Of a DNA stretch of 64,000 nucleotides, positions 35,319 to 45,143 are shown in pieces. The DNA comes from VRUE01 sp963707965 (lineage in GTDB: Bacteria; Actinomycetota; Thermoleophilia; Solirubrobacterales; 70-9). The notes below the pieces were generated by a model that was not told where the DNA came from, ran no database searches, and saw only the letters and a program-made list of their open reading frames with translations. A program made the translations under genes and the position numbers. How positions within the stretch are numbered: position 1 is the stretch's first letter; each line of letters begins with the position of its first letter. The stretch is from NCBI GenBank assembly GCA_963707965.1, contig CAVPRR010000003.1, positions 248,001 through 312,000 on the forward strand, given 5' to 3'.

Positions 35319-36818
35319 TCAGTAGGCGCCGTCGCCGCGGATGATCGCGCTCGGGGTCCTCAGCAGGATCGCCAGATCGCCGGTCACCGAGATGTTGTCG
35401 AGGTAGTCGCGCTCCATCGCCAGCCGCTCCTCGAAGGTCAGGTCTCCGCGGCCGTAGACCTGCATCGGCCCGGTGAGTCCCGGCTTGACGGCCAGCCGCA
35501 CCCTCTGCCGCTCGTCATAGAGGGCCACGACCGCCTCCTCCTCGGGCCGTGGCCCGACCAGCGACATGTCGCCGATCATCACGTTGATCAGCTGCGGCAG
35601 CTCGTCGAGGCTGGCACGGCGAAGGAGGCGTCCGGCGCGCGTCACCCGCGGATCGTTGGCGATCTTGAACGCGGGCTCGTCCAGCTCCTTCAGGTCGATC
35701 AGCTCGCCGAGGCGCTCCTCGGCGTCAGCGACCATCGTGCGGAACTTCATCATCGTGAACGGATCGCCGTCCTTCCCGACGCGCCGCTGGCGGAAGAAGA
35801 CCGGGCGGCCGGAGTCGATCAGGATCAGGACGGAGATCGCCAGCAGCAGCGGGGAGATCAGGGTGAGGAACGTCGCGGAGACGGTCAGGTCGAGGGCGCG
35901 CTTCATCGCCATGGTCGAGAGTGAGGGATCGGAGAAGCGGAAGTCGAGCACCGGCAGCTCGGCCAGCCGGTTCAGCTCGATCCCCGGCCCGAGCAGCCCG
36001 TAGTGCTGGGGCAGGAAGGTCAGCGCCAGTCCAGCCGCCTTGCACTCCTCGATGAGATCCTCCGCTGCGGCCTCGCTCAACTCCTGCTCGGTAACCACGA
36101 CCCGCTCGATTTCATATTCCCGCGCCACCCGGGAGATGTCGCCGATCGTGCCCAGCCGAGGCAGCTCGGCGGGGCTTTTGTCGCCAGGCAATGAGAGGTA
36201 GCCGACCAGCCGAAGGCGCGTCTCGGGATGGGTGGCGACGCGTCGCGCCACCGTGACGACGGCGGCAGCCGAGCCGACCACGACTCCCGTCGCGACGCCG
36301 ATCACCCGGTGCCACACAAAGCGCAACACCGCGCGCACCACGAACATTCCGACGAATGCCCCCACCCCGACCATGATCGCGCTGGCGGAGGAGAGCTGGC
36401 CCGCGGGGCTCAGCGCCAGCAGACCGTCGAGAGCGATCGTGCCGAGGGCGCTCGCCGAGACCAGCGAGGGCAGCTCGTCCAGCGTGCTGTGGCGAATCCG
36501 GCGATGGTCGTTGTCGTAGAGGCCGTGCAGCTTCACCACGAGGACCCAGACTGGGCTGAGTAGCGTGGCCCAGAAGAGGGTGGCGATGTCCGTCGCCGAT
36601 GTCGCTGCCGTGGCCACCCACAGCGCGGCAATCACCGCCAGCCAGTCGCCGGTCGCGAGCAGGCGCCGCAGCAGGGCGCCGCGGCGACGCGAACCGGCTG
36701 GCCCAGCCAGGCCCAACCGGGCAGCGAGGTCGGTCCTCTGCGCCTGCTGGCCGGCCGCTGCCGGAGTGCGATCTTGGGGTTCTTGCTGTGCGACTGTCCT
36801 GGGGGCGTGTTGAGTCAT
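35319..36818 (-). CDS. Undecaprenyl-phosphate sugar-1-phosphate transferase
   Basis: A 499-residue polyprenyl glycosylphosphotransferase of the WbaP/CpsE type, the enzyme that starts repeat-unit assembly by placing the first sugar-phosphate on the lipid carrier. It has four N-terminal helices, a CoA-binding-like domain (VVVGSAAAVVTVARRVATH), a re-entrant helix (LDLTVSATFLTLISPLLLAIS) and the catalytic region with KFRTMVADAEERL, LDELPQLINVMIGDMSLVGP and the final YLDNISVTGDL. The first sugar cannot be told. The start overlaps the upstream polymerase gene by 4 nt (ATGA). Confidence 0.92.
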   Translation of the reverse strand: MTQHAPRTVAQQEPQDRTPAAAGQQAQRTDLAARLGLAGPAGSRRRGALLRRLLATGDWLAVIAALWVATAATSATDIATLFWATLLSPVWVLVVKLHGLYDNDHRRIRHSTLDELPSLVSASALGTIALDGLLALSPAGQLSSASAIMVGVGAFVGMFVVRAVLRFVWHRVIGVATGVVVGSAAAVVTVARRVATHPETRLRLVGYLSLPGDKSPAELPRLGTIGDISRVAREYEIERVVVTEQELSEAAAEDLIEECKAAGLALTFLPQHYGLLGPGIELNRLAELPVLDFRFSDPSLSTMAMKRALDLTVSATFLTLISPLLLAISVLILIDSGRPVFFRQRRVGKDGDPFTMMKFRTMVADAEERLGELIDLKELDEPAFKIANDPRVTRAGRLLRRASLDELPQLINVMIGDMSLVGPRPEEEAVVALYDERQRVRLAVKPGLTGPMQVYGRGDLTFEERLAMERDYLDNISVTGDLAILLRTPSAIIRGDGAY

Positions 36819-38743
36819 TCGGCGCTCACCTGCAATCTCGGCTCACGCGGGTTCAATTCCCGCGCTCGCTCGAGGTCCGCCTCGGCACCCGCGGCGTCGC
36901 CGGCCTCTTCTCGCATCCCAGACCGCAGGTAATAGAGCTGCCAGTTGTGGTCCTCGCGGTCGATTGCCTGCGTCAGCCGCCTGACGGCCTCCGGGTAATC
37001 GCCCTGATACTCGGCGATGAGGCCAAGCTGTACGTATGGCGACGCCGCCCATGGCTCGATCGAGCGTGCGGTGTCTGCATGGCTGACGGCACTAGGGATG
37101 TTGTCGTCCGCCGCAGCCCTCTGGCTTGCCTTGATCTCGCGATCGACGAGCAATGGGCCAACCAGGGCGATGGCAACTATCCATGCCAACGCCAGCCCTG
37201 CCAGCGCCAGGCCATAGCGCCGCGTCTCCGGTGAGCGAGCGGCGCGGTGCTCGCCAGCCGCGAGCTGTTTGCACCTTGCTCCCACCAGGACGCCGGCGGC
37301 CAGTAAGAAGACCGCTGCGAGGCCGGCGAGCTCCCAGAACCAGTCGAAAGCTGCGCCCACTGCGAAGGCCAGAATCACCGCGAAGAGGACTGCGTTGCGC
37401 TCCCGCTCGGACCCGGACGCGAACCTCCAGGCCGAGAAACCCGACCACAACAGGGTGCCGGTCAGTGCCAGTACCACCAAGCCACCGACGATCCCGAGCT
37501 CGGCGAAGGCCTCCAGATAGAGGGAATGCGCGTCGTGGACCGCCAGGTCGATCGAGCGATGCTGCTCCCACGAGAACTCGTAGACACCCGCTCCGTTTCC
37601 CAGCACCGGCTTTTCTGCGAACGCGTCCACGGCGACGCGCCAGAAGTCGTGCCGCCCAGCGCCGGAGAGCTGGCCGAAATGCCGCTCCGGATTGCTGGGA
37701 AAGTAGAGATCCGGGCTTGAGAACTGCTTCCAGGCACGGCCACCGGCGACGATCGCCAGGCCGACTATCGCTGCGACGGCCACCAGCGCGACGCCGCGCA
37801 GTACCAGCGGACTTCTCGACACCTTCAGCGCCTTCCCGGTCATGCGTCCCTCCCGGCGCTCGACGCGCCGCGACAGCGCAAACGCGAGCAGCGTGAGCGC
37901 CGTACCGGCGAGGAGAATCAGCAGCACGGTGACACCCTGGTCGACAGCCGCCTGGCTGGCGAGATTGTCGGCCAGGTCCCGGCGGTCCTGCACTGCCAGG
38001 ATGGCGGGCACCACGCCGACCAGTCCGGCGCCCAGCGTGACGAGCAGCCAGAGGCGGTCGCGGGACAGCGCAAGCAGGCATGTGGCGGCAATGACGAGCG
38101 CGAGCAGCCCGCCGCGCGAGTACGTGAAGTAGAGGGTGAGGAGAACCGCCGGCATCGCCGCCACCGATAGCCAGCGCAGGGCCTTCCAGCCAGCCTGGCG
38201 GCTCATCCACAGCAGCATCGCCACAGCCATCCCACAGACCGCTCCATTCGCGTTCCAGTAGCCGAGCGGGTAGCGGAGGCGCGGCCCCGTTCCAAGCGCG
38301 TTCCCGACCTCCAGCACATGCGGCAGGAGGCGGCTGAATAGGCCGAGGAGCGCGACCAGGGTCAGGGCAATTGCGATGCCTTCAGCGCAACGTTGGCGCC
38401 TTTCGGTGGTTTGCGCGATGAGGAACGCAGCAAGAAAGAAGCCGAGGTAGGCGAGAACGCGGTCAACCTCGATCACGCTCAGCTCAATCGACCCCGACCA
38501 GAAAGATGAGACCGCTGACAGCAGCGCCATACCGCCGATCAGGCCGGTCGCCCAGTAGAACGGCCGCGCCAGCGTCGCCGAAGACGCTGCGCCGACGACG
38601 ATCAGGCCGACCACAACCAGCCATGCTGCGAGGCCCGCGATGTGCCGGGCGCTCACGTCGAATCCGCCTCCGGCCAGGGCAAGTCCGACGAGCAGCGCGA
38701 CGGGGGCGAGTAGTGCCGCCGATTGCTTTAACCTTGCCCCCAA
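36815..38743 (-). CDS. O-antigen ligase/polymerase-like protein with C-terminal TPR region
   Basis: A protein of about 642 residues. Ten or more helices are followed by a Wzy_C-type periplasmic loop with FGQLSGAGRHDFWRVAVDAF and the ligase-like GNGAGVYEFSWEQH and HDAHSLYLEAFAELG blocks. The last 100 residues form tetratricopeptide-like repeats (YVQLGLIAEYQGDYPEAVRR, YLRSGMREEAGDAAGAEADL). The first helix is preserved with a TTG start at 38743; a GTG at 38824 is the longest option but would overlap the divergent gene by 82 bp. It heads the operon with the sugar transferase and GT2 genes. Confidence 0.82.
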   Translation of the reverse strand: MGARLKQSAALLAPVALLVGLALAGGGFDVSARHIAGLAAWLVVVGLIVVGAASSATLARPFYWATGLIGGMALLSAVSSFWSGSIELSVIEVDRVLAYLGFFLAAFLIAQTTERRQRCAEGIAIALTLVALLGLFSRLLPHVLEVGNALGTGPRLRYPLGYWNANGAVCGMAVAMLLWMSRQAGWKALRWLSVAAMPAVLLTLYFTYSRGGLLALVIAATCLLALSRDRLWLLVTLGAGLVGVVPAILAVQDRRDLADNLASQAAVDQGVTVLLILLAGTALTLLAFALSRRVERREGRMTGKALKVSRSPLVLRGVALVAVAAIVGLAIVAGGRAWKQFSSPDLYFPSNPERHFGQLSGAGRHDFWRVAVDAFAEKPVLGNGAGVYEFSWEQHRSIDLAVHDAHSLYLEAFAELGIVGGLVVLALTGTLLWSGFSAWRFASGSERERNAVLFAVILAFAVGAAFDWFWELAGLAAVFLLAAGVLVGARCKQLAAGEHRAARSPETRRYGLALAGLALAWIVAIALVGPLLVDREIKASQRAAADDNIPSAVSHADTARSIEPWAASPYVQLGLIAEYQGDYPEAVRRLTQAIDREDHNWQLYYLRSGMREEAGDAAGAEADLERARELNPREPRLQVSAE

Positions 38744-39306
38744 TGCAAGGGATGCGTCATCACCCGGGCGGGCGATCGGGCCTGTCTGTCGTGGGGCTCC
38801 TATCAGCGTTGGTTCTGCTGGCACTGTCTTTGTGCGGAGGGGTCGCTAGGGCGGATTCGTCTGGAACTCAGTATTCGGATTTGCCACCCACCGTCACCGG
38901 CAGTAACTCCCCCGCGCAGCCTTCCGGCCACGAGAGCGCGGCGCGTTCCTCGCAGGCTAGCGGAGGAGCAGCCGCACCCGGTCGGGGCGGTTCTAAGGAC
39001 TCGCACTCGTCTGGGGCCGGATCGTCGACGGATAGCGGTTCATCTTCATCGGGGGGCAAGGCGTCAAACAGCAACGGGGGCACCGGGCAGGGTAGCCGAG
39101 ACAATGGCACCGCCGGTGGATCCGGGAGTGATGCCAGCAGCCCTGCTGGGCTTCCCTCCACCGAGGGGGACAGCGGTTCCTCGCCGCTGGTGCCAATCCT
39201 CATTGCGATCCTTGCTCTTGCCGCGGTTTCGATCGCCGTAGTGGTGATCAGGGCACGGCGTCAGCGCACGATGGGTGGTCACCCCGCTTCCCCAGAGGCG
39301 GGCTAG
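38743..39306 (+). CDS. Ser/Gly-rich secreted protein with C-terminal membrane anchor
   Basis: A 187-residue product. It has a signal peptide (LSVVGLLSALVLLALSLCGG then VARA), about 110 residues rich in Ser, Gly, Ala and Asn (SSTDSGSSSSGGKASNSNGG), and a C-terminal helix (LVPILIAILALAAVSIAVVV) with a basic RARRQR stop. This layout fits a cell-surface stalk. Function unknown; the Ser-rich part could be glycosylated. ATG at 38743 or 38752. It sits 4 bp before the second glycosidase gene. Confidence 0.6.
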   Translation: MQGMRHHPGGRSGLSVVGLLSALVLLALSLCGGVARADSSGTQYSDLPPTVTGSNSPAQPSGHESAARSSQASGGAAAPGRGGSKDSHSSGAGSSTDSGSSSSGGKASNSNGGTGQGSRDNGTAGGSGSDASSPAGLPSTEGDSGSSPLVPILIAILALAAVSIAVVVIRARRQRTMGGHPASPEAG

Positions 39307-39310
39307 TTCC

Positions 39311-40460
39311 GTGCGGAGAGCCCTGAAGCAACTCCCGTTGACCCTGCGCGCGCTTTCCGCGGCCCTGGCCATTGCGGTCGTGGCGGCTGGCGTTTCGGCA
39401 CCCGTGGCCGACGCTCTCCCGGGCACGTTCTGGGGCGTCGTCCCGCAGAGTCTGCCAACGGAAGAACAGTTCTCACGCCTAAAGCGGGGCGGGGTCGACA
39501 GCATCCGCATCCCAATTCCGTGGAATTTGCTCCAGCGGGATCCGGGGACCGCCCCGGACTGGACTGGTGTCGACGCCGCCGTGGGCGGTTCCGTGCGGGC
39601 GGGACAGGAGGTACTGCCCTATGTCTACGGAGCGCCGACCTGGGCCGTGCCTCAGGGGTTGGTCCCCGGCTCCCACGGAATGGCCGCGGCTCCGCAGCAC
39701 CTGCCCGTCAGCGGGGCGGCGCGGGCCGGATGGATGGCCTTCCTGAAGCTTGCTGTCGGCCGCTACGGCCCCCGCGGCTCCTTCTGGCTTGAGAACCCCG
39801 GCCTTCCGAAGCGCCCCATCCGAACCTGGCAGATCTGGAACGAGCAGAACTTCAAGTATTTCGTCGTCAGGCCGAACCCCGCGGAATACGGCAAGCTGGT
39901 GAAGATCTCCTACACGGCGATCAAGAGCGCAGACCGGGGCGCGCAGATCCTGCTCGGCGGAATGTTCGCTCGTCCCAAGGAGGCGGCCTACAAGCTGAAG
40001 CCGCCGCAGGCCTACCTGGCCACCGACTTCCTCGACCTGATGTACAGGCGGACACCGGGCATCAAGTCCAGGTTTCAGGGGATCGGACTGCATCCATACA
40101 CCAGAGACTTCAAGTTCCTGAAGCCCGAGATCGAAGAAGTCCGACACGTCCTGGCGGCCCACCGCGATGCGCAAAAGGGCCTCTGGATCACCGAGCTGGG
40201 GTGGAGCTCCCAGCCCCCGACTCGCACGAACCTCTTCGCCAAAGGCGTGACGGGGCCAGGTGGCGCAGCTGAAGGGTGCGTTCCGCGTGCTGAGCGGCGG
40301 TCAGCGGCGATGGAAGATCGAGCGCGTCTACTGGTTCTCGGTCGACGACCAACAGGGTGCCTGCAACTTCTGCGACGGCACGGGTCTGTTCGGCGAAGGT
40401 TTCATCCCGAAGCCCGCTTGGTATGCCTACGTCGGGTTCGCGGGCGGCAGAGCCTCATAG
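39311..40460 (+). CDS. Secreted GH39-like glycosidase (paralogue), one apparent frameshift
   Basis: A signal peptide (LRALSAALAIAVVAAGVSA) and a clan GH-A barrel close to that at 16982: ALPGTFWGVVPQ, IRIPIPWNLLQ, WQIWNEQNFKYF (acid/base Glu), GIGLHPYTRD and WITELGWSSQ (nucleophile Glu). The C-terminus, VYWFSVDDQQGACNFCDGTG, is in the next frame. Removing one G from GGGG at 40252-40255 restores ACG GGC CAG and a continuous product of about 382 residues. The pair of glycosidases at both ends of the island suggests matched trimming roles. Confidence 0.78.
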
Positions 40461-40514
40461 CGGTCTATTGCCCGGAGTCCTCGTCGGCGTCATGCGGTAG
40501 GTTGCCGAGCTAAA

Positions 40515-42206
40515 TTGGCCTGGCGCAGGATCTTCGAAGAGCGGTTCGCGTGGGCCTGGCTCGCGGCGGCGATGGCCGTTTCCGCGGTGTTGCTCCTCAG
40601 GTTCGGCCGGGAAACGACGTTCTCGATCGACGAGCTTTCTGTGTTCATGCAGAGCCCCGGTCTCGACCTGAGTGGGGCTCTGCATCCTCACGACGGCCAC
40701 CTGGTGTTCGTGGTGCGCTTGGTCTACAAGGCAGTCTTTGAGATCTTTGGCTCGTCGTACCTGACGTTCCGCCTTCTGGGTGTCGCCACCGTCCTGCTCA
40801 CGGTTGGTCTCCTCTTCGCCTACCTCAGGCGTCGTGTTCCCCCGTACGTTGCGCTTGCCCCCTGCTTGGTCCTGCTCCTCTTTGGCTCGGACGCACTCCA
40901 CGTTCTCTCCGGCAATGCGTTTGGGGTGCTGTTCGCGGTCTCCTGTGGCGTTGCGGCCCTGATGGCCCTCGAACGGGACGACCTCAAAGGGGACGCTGCG
41001 ACAAGCGCCCTCCTATGTCTGGGAATCTTCACCTACAGCGTCACACTGGCATTCGTTGCGGGTGCGGGGATCGCCATCCTGCTGTCGCGTGACCGCTGGC
41101 GACGGCTATGGGTGGTGGCGATCCCGATAGTCCTCTACGGTGCCTGGTCGATCTGGGCGGTTCACTACTCCAACGGCCCGGAGAACCAAACCCAGCTCTC
41201 TAACGTCCTCCTCCTGCCCTCGTGGGGGGCGCAGTCGCTAAGTGCCGTCCTCGGTGCGCTCACGGGATTCGACTACCCGTTCACGTCGGGTTCGGCTGCC
41301 GCGCGGATCGGGCCGCCTCTGGCTCTTCTCGCCCTGATCGGCGTCGGCTTGCGGCTGAGGCTGGGCCGGATCCCCGCATCTCTGTGGACGGCACTCGGGG
41401 TCATCGTCGCAATGTGGGGCATCGGAGTCCTGACCTTCGGCGGAAACCGGGTGCCGGACAGCCCGCGATATCTCTTCCCTGGCGCTGTGACAACGCTGCT
41501 CGTTCTTGGTGGCTGTGCGGCGATTCTGCGCTGGTCAAGGCCGGCGCTGATCGCTCTCTACGTCGTCGCAGCATCCGGAATCGCGTTCAACGTCTTCATT
41601 CTGCACAACGAAGGCGCGAGGCTGCGCAGCGAGGCAGTCGAAATCAAGGCCAGCTTTGCCGGGCTCGACATAGCTGGCGACAACATGAGGGCGGATTTCA
41701 CCCCGGCTCCTACGCCGAATCTGGCGAGCCCGTTTCCCGGAGGTCCGCTCTCGTTCGCGTTCGGAACCGTCACTGATGCCGGGCTCGAACCCCCGGCGGC
41801 CTACCGCGCCGCCTCCCACAGCTACGGCCCGCTCGGATACTCGGTAGAGGAGGTCCGCGCTGCCGCTGACTCTGTTCGCGCCCAAACCGACTCGGCCCTG
41901 GTTGATGCGCTCGGTCTCAAACCCGAAGCAACGGGCCGGGTCGCCGCCGACTCGACTTGCCGGGTGGTGCGGTCGAATGGGGCGGACGATGTGGAGGCGA
42001 AATTGCCGGCGGGCGGGGCGGTGCTGGAAAGCGGCGTGGACGGCCCGCTCGAAATCCGCCGCTTCGCCGACAATCACTGGTGGTTGAAAATCGGAAGGCT
42101 CTCTGCGGGGCAGCCCGCGGTCCTCCGTGTTGCCCGTGATCCTCTGCCCGATCCGTGGTGGATCTCGGTTCCGACTACTCCCCTGCGAGTCTGCGAACTT
42201 CGATGA
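40515..42206 (+). CDS. Large GT-C-like membrane protein (paralogue)
   Basis: A 563-residue protein with about ten helices, then an outside C-terminal domain with a Cys near the end (STCRVV). The first loop carries FSIDELSVFMQSP and HPHDGHLVFVVRL, the acidic pair and His/Asp pattern seen also in the paralogue at 29298-31025 (ASDEWAW, LNQHLSTVPLV). A lipid-linked sugar donor is inferred from the topology. The TTG start is the only good option. The stop overlaps the next GT2 gene by 4 nt (ATGA), implying joint function. Confidence 0.66.
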   Translation: MAWRRIFEERFAWAWLAAAMAVSAVLLLRFGRETTFSIDELSVFMQSPGLDLSGALHPHDGHLVFVVRLVYKAVFEIFGSSYLTFRLLGVATVLLTVGLLFAYLRRRVPPYVALAPCLVLLLFGSDALHVLSGNAFGVLFAVSCGVAALMALERDDLKGDAATSALLCLGIFTYSVTLAFVAGAGIAILLSRDRWRRLWVVAIPIVLYGAWSIWAVHYSNGPENQTQLSNVLLLPSWGAQSLSAVLGALTGFDYPFTSGSAAARIGPPLALLALIGVGLRLRLGRIPASLWTALGVIVAMWGIGVLTFGGNRVPDSPRYLFPGAVTTLLVLGGCAAILRWSRPALIALYVVAASGIAFNVFILHNEGARLRSEAVEIKASFAGLDIAGDNMRADFTPAPTPNLASPFPGGPLSFAFGTVTDAGLEPPAAYRAASHSYGPLGYSVEEVRAAADSVRAQTDSALVDALGLKPEATGRVAADSTCRVVRSNGADDVEAKLPAGGAVLESGVDGPLEIRRFADNHWWLKIGRLSAGQPAVLRVARDPLPDPWWISVPTTPLRVCELR

Positions 42207-43193
42207 GCGTTCCCGGTCTGTCGGTTGTGATCCCGGTCCTCAATGAGCGCGAGGCGCTACCGGATCTGCTCGGTGAGGTCGAGCGGGCGTGCAAGTCCCT
42301 TCAAATCTCCTGGGAGGCGATCGTCGTCGATGACGGTTCCACCGACGGCACGACGGAGCTGATCGAAGAGCTGGGGGCAGAGCGTCCGGAGATTCGCGGG
42401 ATCAGGCTCCGCCGCAATTTCGGCAAGTCGGCGGCGTTGGCTGCCGGCATCGAGCACAGCAGCGGCGAGACGATAGTCACAATCGACGGCGACGGCCAGG
42501 ACGACCCGGCGGACATTCCAGCCCTGCTTGCGGAGCTGGACCGGGGCGCCGATCTGGTCAGCGGCTGGAAGCGCCAGCGCCGCGATTCGCTCAGCCGTCG
42601 TCTGGCTTCGCGGCGTCTTCAACCGGGTCACCGCCTGGCTGACGGGCGTTTCGATGCACGACATGAACTGCGGCTTCAAGGCCTATCGCGGCGAGTGCGC
42701 GCGTTCGCTGGACATCTACGGAGAGTTGCACCGCTACGTTCCCGTGCTCGCGGTCCAGCAGGGTTGGCAGGTCGCCGAGCTGCCGGTCAACCACCGACCC
42801 CGCCGCCACGGCAGCTCGCGCTTCGGGACCGAGCGCTATCTGCGGGGTGCACTCGATCTGCTCACGGTCGTCTTCATCGGTCGCTACCAGTACCGACCGC
42901 TCCACCTTTTCGGCGGGGTGGGCTTTGCGGTGACCGCGGTGGGCGTGGTGATCAGCGTCTACCTCACGGTTCTCAAGATCACGGGCGAGGCCATCGGCCA
43001 GCGTCCGCTGCTCTTCCTCGCAGTGCTGTTGATCGTCGTCGGGATCCAGCTGCTGACCTTCGGCCTGCTCGCCCAGATGACGGTCCTCAGCCGTCAGGAT
43101 CACCAGGCCTCGCGTTTGGCTGCCGTGCGAATAGAGCGGCTGGTCGGCTTCGAGTCGACCGGACACTCGGGCGACCGGGCGGGCGTGCCGTAG
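42203..43193 (+). CDS. Dolichol-phosphate-mannose-synthase-like GT2, one apparent frameshift
   Basis: A GT2 enzyme with SVVIPVLNEREALPDLL, IVVDDGSTDGT, LRRNFGKSAALAAGIEHS and TIDGDGQDDPADIPALLAEL, all typical of polyprenyl-phosphate glycosyltransferases, and two C-terminal helices (LHLFGGVGFAVTAVGVVISV, LLFLAVLLIVVGIQLL). The middle changes frame: dropping one G from CGG at 42611-42613 gives SRVFNRVTAWLTG and restores the MHDMNCGFKAYR block. It probably makes the lipid-linked sugar used by the GT-C-like protein encoded just upstream. Confidence 0.8.
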
Positions 43194-43197
43194 CGAC

Positions 43198-43998
43198 TCA
43201 GCGGCGCGCCACGGTCACGAGATTGACCGATGGCCGCGCTCCCGGAGCGATGCTCAGTGCCGATTCGTCGAACTCGCAGTCGTGGGGACCGGGCGCGGGC
43301 CCACTGGCACGCGCCTCACGCAGGCGCTGAACCTGCTCCAGTAGTCGTATCCGCAAACCGTCGGGAAAGAGCGGCAGCGTTGCGGGCAACATCAACCACC
43401 TCGCCCGGAGGGTCCGGCGCAGCTCGATCTCGAGGACGTCTCGTCTGCCGGTCATTCCGAGCACTTCAATTGCGCTGAAGTGCGGCGCCAGCCGGCGTCG
43501 CAGGGTTCGCTCGCTGTACTCGGTAACGTGCCAGCGGTTCCATGGACGCTGCGCTGGTAGCAGGCGCGTGCGGCGGTTCGGCGTGGTAAGCACAAGTGAC
43601 CCACCCGGTCGCAGCACGCGGCGGGCTTCGCTCAGGTAGCGATCCGGATCGTGGACGTGCTCGATGACCTGGAAGGAGAGCACGGTGTCAAAGCTTTCGT
43701 CGGGCAGCGTGAGCGGTCGGTCCGGATCTATAAGCGCGAACTTCAAGCGCGGAACGCTGAAGTGGGCCTTCGCGTGCTCGATCGCCTCGCGGGAGACGTC
43801 GACGCCCACAACCTGCCGCGCGTCGGCCGCGATGTCGGCGGAACCGTAGCCGCTGCCACATCCGTAGTCGAGCACCTCACGTCCCTCCGTGTAGCGCTCC
43901 GCGAACCGGTAACTGACGATATGAAACAGATAGATCAGGTACTGCTCGGGCGTCGCTTTGAAGTGCTCGACGACAACCCGCTCGCTCGTGCGATCCAT
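43198..43998 (-). CDS. Class I SAM-dependent methyltransferase
   Basis: A 266-residue enzyme of the Methyltransf_11 kind: LDYGCGSGYGSADIA (SAM loop), VVGVDVSREAIEHAK (acidic ribose-binding position), SFDTVLSFQVIEHVHDPDRY and LRPGGSLVLTTPNR. The substrate is probably a sugar or a lipid-linked glycan. It is the last gene of a four-gene minus-strand operon (exporter, nucleotidyltransferase, GT4, methyltransferase), 8 bp after the GT4 gene. Confidence 0.85.
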   Translation of the reverse strand: MDRTSERVVVEHFKATPEQYLIYLFHIVSYRFAERYTEGREVLDYGCGSGYGSADIAADARQVVGVDVSREAIEHAKAHFSVPRLKFALIDPDRPLTLPDESFDTVLSFQVIEHVHDPDRYLSEARRVLRPGGSLVLTTPNRRTRLLPAQRPWNRWHVTEYSERTLRRRLAPHFSAIEVLGMTGRRDVLEIELRRTLRARWLMLPATLPLFPDGLRIRLLEQVQRLREARASGPAPGPHDCEFDESALSIAPGARPSVNLVTVARR

Positions 43999-44006
43999 TG
44001 GGCTGA

Positions 44007-45143
44007 TTATCCTGATCCGGGCGCCAGCTCAGCGGAGCGGGCGGGTTCAAGCGACTTAAGGAACCGCCGGGCAATCGCCAGCGGATCACCGACCTCGAGA
44101 AACCGGCGATGCGCGTTCTCGCCGAGGCGGGAGCGGAGGTCTGCGTCACCCGCGAGGCGGGTCATCGCCGCGGCAAGCGCCCGGGGTTCTCCGGCCGGAA
44201 CGAGGATCGCATCCTCACCATCGGTGAGCACCTCGCGCGCCCCCGGCGTGTCGGCAGTCACAATCGATCTGCCCACCGCCATCGCCTGGTAGACCTTGTT
44301 GGGTACCACTCGCTGCGCCTTCTCACTGGTGCCGAAGATCCCGAGGCAGATCGCGGCGGAGGCAAGCTCGCCGCCGAGTTCCTCGTAGGGGACCCAGCTC
44401 TCGTGTTCCAGCCCAGGGGGGCGGTCGCGGGCCAGCTCCGAGTCGAGCCACGGTCGCAGCTGGCCGTCTCCGATCAGGCGCACGGGCGGTGCCTCGGGCA
44501 TGCGCGCTGCCGCCAAGACGGTCTCCAGTCCATGCAGTGGCGACAGCTTGCCGTAAAAGAGGGCGTGGACCTGGCCCCGTGGCTCGGGCGCGCGCGGGAA
44601 CAGATCCGGCTCGGCACCTACCGGCACCACGCTGATGGCCTTGCGTGGAGTGCCGAATTGCGAAGCGAAGTAGGCGGCGTGAGCCTCCGTGTCGGTGATC
44701 AGCAAATCTGCCCGGCGAGCTGCGAAGCGGTCAAGGCGTTTGAGTGAGCCGCCAGCCAGCCGCCCAACTCGTTGACGGTCGCCAAGCAGGGTGTCCGAGA
44801 GCGAGATCATTGCGTCCACCACCAGCGGCACGTGCCGGGCTCGGGCGCACGCCGCGGCGAACGGGGCGTCGAGTTGGGCGGGGTAGCCAGCGACGATCGC
44901 GTCAACGGCCCCCACCCGGCGCTGCTCGACCGCGAGCGCTGCCCATGAGGCCGCAAAACGCATTGCTGTCGTCGGCAGGCGGCTCGGCGAGAGGAACTTC
45001 CCGGCCTTGTGGCGGGTGAGCTCCCAAACCGGGCGGTGGCACTCGATGACGTCGACACCCAGCTCGCGCAACCCGGCGAGCAGCACACGCGTGCGCGGGT
45101 AATCGCTCTCGTATGTCCCGATCCACAGCAGGCGCGGGTTCAT
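44007..45143 (-). CDS. GT4-family glycosyltransferase
   Basis: A 378-residue GT-B enzyme: LLWIGTYESDYPRTRVLLAG at the N-terminus, ADLLITDTEAHAAYF, VVPVGAEPDLFPR, ALFYGKLSPLHGLETVL, LIGDGQLRPWL and the donor loop KAQRVVPNKVYQAMAVGRS followed by LVPAGEPRALAAA. The start overlaps the nucleotidyltransferase stop by 4 nt. Acceptor and sugar unknown. Confidence 0.87.
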   Translation of the reverse strand: MNPRLLWIGTYESDYPRTRVLLAGLRELGVDVIECHRPVWELTRHKAGKFLSPSRLPTTAMRFAASWAALAVEQRRVGAVDAIVAGYPAQLDAPFAAACARARHVPLVVDAMISLSDTLLGDRQRVGRLAGGSLKRLDRFAARRADLLITDTEAHAAYFASQFGTPRKAISVVPVGAEPDLFPRAPEPRGQVHALFYGKLSPLHGLETVLAAARMPEAPPVRLIGDGQLRPWLDSELARDRPPGLEHESWVPYEELGGELASAAICLGIFGTSEKAQRVVPNKVYQAMAVGRSIVTADTPGAREVLTDGEDAILVPAGEPRALAAAMTRLAGDADLRSRLGENAHRRFLEVGDPLAIARRFLKSLEPARSAELAPGSG

